Source of the DNA: Ceratodon purpureus
Lineage: Eukaryota > Streptophyta > Bryopsida > Pseudoditrichales > Ditrichaceae
DNA length: 64,000 nt
NCBI GenBank assembly: GCA_014871385.1
Contig: CM026429.1
Location: forward strand, 17,340,751-17,404,750
Direction: 5' to 3'
A program made the position numbers and the translations under genes. Shown in pieces: positions 60,230-64,000 of the stretch (positions within the stretch are counted from its first letter, which is position 1; each line of letters opens with the position of its first letter). The notes beneath the pieces were generated by a model. The model was not told where the DNA came from. It saw only the letters and a program-made list of their open reading frames with translations, and ran no database searches.

Positions 60230-62781
60230 TTACCCGCCAGTTGTTTCCAGTTTCCCAAATAAATCATGCAGTGCGCTGTACAAGGGTCCAGCTGCCCTAG
60301 GCCGTGGGACTGACCCTAACAAAATATCTGATGCAGTAAGGTAAGAATCTCCATAGAAATTTGCATTGGTGGCAGTACGAGTTGCCACCAAATTATACTC
60401 GAGTGAAATACCGACAAAGGCTCCTGCTTGGAACACCAACAAGCAATACATTAAGAACCATCTGTTTTGTCTCATCCTCAAAGCAAACTTAAATACAAGC
60501 AATAAGAACCGTTACTTTGGTATCCGCAACAGAGATATAAAGAGAAACATGAAAGATCTCTACCACTGTTCACTCACCTTTGCTACAACTGTAAGTGTAG
60601 CAAGTGGCTGCTCCCCGGTCCCCTGCACGGATGTCCGCCTCGGCAGCCCTACCAACAAGACCAGCAGCCGCACTAACACCAGCACCCATAGAGAAATGGA
60701 CACGACTACAGAATGCTTTCACATCTTTTACAGTTCGGAGCACTATAATGAAATCTGTGAGCTCGCCTCCAGCCTATTCATATCATTACAATCACCAAAT
60801 CAGGTGAACATCCAAGATAACCATGGGAAAGGAAGAGCACGAATAAACTCTCCCGGAATGATACGAGCAAGCGTTCCCTATCAAAACAAACTATTGCAAA
60901 TGTCAAATGAGAGAAGGTAAAGCCAAGATGAATTCAATTTAGGCTACAATATACAAATGCAGTAATTACGAAGTTTTATTTCACCTGAGGACCCCAGCCC
61001 AGTCCGCAGGAGGCTATAGCTGAAGGTGCAGACCAGGACCCATCAGCCTTGCGAGCGATAATCAACCCAGTGCCAAGCTTGTAAGTGACCATCATGCCAG
61101 CTTTCATGACAGTAAGAATGGCTAGACCCCTTGCTCCTTTCAACACTGCATCTGGTATTGACCTCTCTGGCTTCAATTTGCCAATCTGTACAGGGAAAAT
61201 ATTGCTGCCTCAAGAACTGCAAAACCTTGCTGCTTCCAGTACTGCAACTGAAGAAACACCGGCACAAAGCTTAACGAATTGTTCACCATAAATACCTTAT
61301 AATAAGCCCGCACAGTGTTTGTTGCCTTGTAAATCTCCTGCTCCATGGACAAACCGACAGGGCTGTTAAGCCAACCTCTCATACAGGTCGAGTCGGTCAC
61401 ATCATGTGTCGCCACCTACAAAATAGACCGAATATGCAGTTCATGAGATGCAGAGAAGCAGCATTTTCAACAAATATTACAACTACTATCAATACTTGTC
61501 AATCAGATGTCTCTGAAGTGCCAATTTCCCCGGAAGGTGCAACAAGAAATGACACAGAACACACCTGAGCAGCGTTGCTAACTCGATCGGCTAGGGTTCG
61601 CTGAATAGGTTCCAGCCTCTCAAAACATGTGTCACAAGTTCTCTGTGGATCTCGCTCCCGAAACTTTACTGGCAACAAGGACCTCCCAGAGGAGCACCTC
61701 CTGCAAAACAGACCCCCGCAGAACCGGCAGTGATGCCGGCCAACAGTGACCGGTCGAAAGTTGGCACCACATTGCGTGCACCCATACGAGGCACTATCAG
61801 GCATCCACTGTGGGGGCTCTGCTTCCAGAAGAGCTCTCAACGATCGAACGTCTTCTCCGCTAGACCCATGAAGAAGGGGTGGGGCACTGGGAATGTGACC
61901 ATGATTCCTCCAGGAATTGTCAGAATCTGATCTCTCAAGTATAGTGCTTCTTCCGGAATGGATTTGGCGCTCGAAAGGCCAATCAGACGAGGGATTATCG
62001 TCTTCTCCACGCACCCAACCACCAATTCCGGAAACCATGGATAGAGCTCCCCTCAAAACATTCCAAACGTTGACGTTAGGTGTTGGATTGGGTCCAGCCC
62101 ATCTTTCCTCATATTCACTACTACAGTAGCCCTGTTCGAAGTTATTGGTGCCGCTGGCTGTGGCATGCGCTCGTTCCTTGGCAGATGTAACTGCAATCCA
62201 TGGCCCAGTTTCCTCCGGCCAAGGCGGATCCGCGTGATGATTGACATCCCAGGCTTGGCCGTCATGGGGATGGTTGTAGGACAGAGCCAGGCGCTCCGAT
62301 TCTGGCGCCTTGTAGTGCACGGGTGATGCTGCGGTCGCAGCTGCTGCTTGCATGCGATCGATGGCGTCCCTCAAGTCCAAATTTAGGCATAAATTGACGT
62401 CGGCTTCGAAAGGTGTTCGACACAGCGGGCAGAGGGGCATGGCGGAGTGCGCCTGCACCTGCAGCAAAGAGGACATGACTACGATGTAGCGATGGAGCAA
62501 GGCAAGAGGAGTGACAATCACGGTGACGATGATCAAAAAATTGGGAAAGAGGGTGAAAGAAGGCAAACCCTAGAGAAGACGAGGTTGGGGAATTATACCT
62601 GTTGGAGGCAAACAAGGCAGCCGTTGTGGCCACAGGGGAGAGAGGCGGGGCCGCCGTAGGTGCCAAGGACCTCCATACACATGGAACAGGTGGGGACTTC
62701 ATCGTGCAGTGGTTGAGGCTGAGAGCGTTGGTACGATAGCAGCATGTCGGTGGGGATACGAAGGTGCGGGGGGCTGGCCAT
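60230..62781 (-). CDS. RING + FYVE + SYLF domain protein (CFS1-like)
   Basis: Six exons on the minus strand: 62781-62599, 62458-61565, 61415-61296, 61185-60985, 60773-60578 and 60423-60230 (TAA), about 595 aa. Residues 32-74 form a RING-like zinc site (C32, C35, C50, H52, C55, C58, C71, C74) split by the first intron. Around 285-350 lies a FYVE finger with W-M-P-D and R-H-H-C-R-F-C-G, which binds phosphatidylinositol 3-phosphate. The rest is a SYLF/Ysc84 domain (G-A-R-G-L-A-I-L-T-V, then S-C-S-K-G-A-F-V-G-I-S-L-E). Arabidopsis CFS1 is a FYVE/SYLF protein that acts at endosomes and in autophagy. The N-terminal RING could add ubiquitin-ligase activity (inference). The final TAA overlaps a GTAAGC donor-like site, so one more short exon cannot be excluded. 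Confidence 0.88.
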
Positions 62782-64000
62782 CCGGCCAAGGGGAGAGGAG
62801 ACGAGAGGAGATGAGGGGAGGGAAGGGGAGGGAAGGGGAGGGGAGGGGAGAGGGGAGGGGAGGGGAGTGGGCTAACAAGAGGAAGCCGGTGACGGCAGCG
62901 ACACAAGCGTCATTATGTTTAAGAAGAGCAAAAGCGAGATGCAGAGGGCGGGGGAGAGAGTGAGCATCGGAGCATGGCGATGGAAGAAGAAGTTGTAGGC
63001 ATTCGAAGAAAGAGAAAAGAAGGGAAGAGCAGCCTGAGAGAGAGAGAGAGAAAGAGGACGGCAGCGAATGCAAGGTGTGGTCCACGGCACCCTCCGGCTT
63101 TGCGAGCTTTGCAATCCAAGCATGAGATAAATTCGGTGACATCGCTCAGTTGCTCCGAAACCCCAACTTCACACGACGAACGTCCTGAGTCCTGACTTCT
63201 CACTACGTTACTAAGGTAGCAGCACCTATTTTCGCACACTTGGCTTACTATTTTGCGGTGATTAACAATAAGAAAAGACGAAGTTTCCCCCTTTTTAGGG
63301 TATTTATAAAGCACTTACAATAATAACTACAAATTTTAGGAGTGACCAATATAGGTTGACCTATAGCCGGACACCCTTTTACGGAATACTATATAGGTAA
63401 TTATAAGGTGATCCAATCTCCACTGGACCAAGAATCTGCGATGTTGGCCTTTAGGAGGAGGGGGGTCTGGAGATAGGTGCTTATACCATATTACTCACTA
63501 CTCATCTCCATCCTTGTCTTGCCCGGCCCCCGAATTACCCTTCACAATGTTCACATCTTAAATTCTTTTTTTGAGTTTAATTTTAAAGGATGTTGAAAAC
63601 GCCAAATACCTTTAAAAAATCAAAAAACGTATTTCTTTTAATAAATATTTTCAAGCATTTTTTACTACTTTCCTATAGAAGCCACTTTTCATGGTACTTT
63701 TTAATATTTTGAATACTTTTCGATACTCTTAATACTTTTCATTGCCAACGAATTGAGCACTTTTGTATACTTAAAACCCTTACTCCTTGTCCTACTACCA
63801 TATAAAATCTTCCTTCTACAGCAAGAATATGTTCCCATCAACTATTTCATGCTTTCATTTTCATATTTTGAGAGTCATCCGAACATAATATATTAGTCAC
63901 TTCAAAGGTTCATTCCTACTCTAATATAGAATTTAAGGAACTAACGACAAAGCAACGTTCAATGGCAATTTGAGTCCAAGGAGATTATGCTTAACCCTTA
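62782..64000. other. Upstream region of the RING/FYVE/SYLF gene and AT-rich right edge
   Basis: The first 420 bp are purine-rich on the plus strand, with GGGGAGGGGA tracts at about 62815-62870 and (GA)n at about 63038. This is pyrimidine-rich on the coding strand and typical of a plant leader. From 63250 the DNA is AT-rich with no gene seen. Confidence 0.4.

Overview
The window looks like nuclear DNA of a land plant. Genes are split by GT-AG introns, the plant-type genes SCAR/WAVE, BPG2-like GTPase and FYVE/SYLF protein are present, and intergenic DNA is AT-rich and full of repeats. A bryophyte-grade plant is my guess (inference; no marker settles it).

Three ordinary host genes can be modelled exon by exon with matching phases: a BPG2-type circularly permuted GTPase (22080-24679, minus, 3 exons, about 694 aa), a SCAR/WAVE actin regulator (45370-52839, plus, 10 exons, about 1641 aa) and a RING + FYVE + SYLF protein (60230-62781, minus, 6 exons, about 595 aa). 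A broken NLR disease-resistance gene lies at 34338-40640 (minus), its leucine-rich-repeat part split by a coding insertion of about 3.5 kb.

The unusual part is an accessory gene set in two places. At 1-9194 there is a minus-strand gene with a cysteine/histidine domain that runs off the left edge, then a divergent multi-exon plus-strand gene (1937-8335), then a convergent small minus-strand gene (8631-9194). The long gene combines a basic region, an RGG-like segment, RNA polymerase II CTD-like heptads, a ParB-like segment and a methyltransferase-like domain. At 27172-31778 there are two plus-strand genes and a convergent minus-strand gene that resembles the one at 8631-9194. Four of these proteins have hydrophobic-then-acidic stretches that look like SUMO-interacting motifs, and one also has a SUMO-acceptor-like VKVE. 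Most copies are interrupted, mainly by in-frame TAG and TGA. The second cluster lies between two direct repeats (25461 and 32318). It also holds six copies of a two-part motif in which TTTCCC is followed at a fixed 33 nt (32 nt in one copy) by the dyad TGTCGGATCCGACAG.

Mobile DNA includes a 4.2-kb foldback hAT-like element with an 8-bp target duplication (13780-18002), a PiggyBac-like transposase remnant (9998-10710) and several shared repeats. Long stretches (18.0-22.0, 40.7-43.7 and 53.4-60.2 kb) hold no gene I can support.
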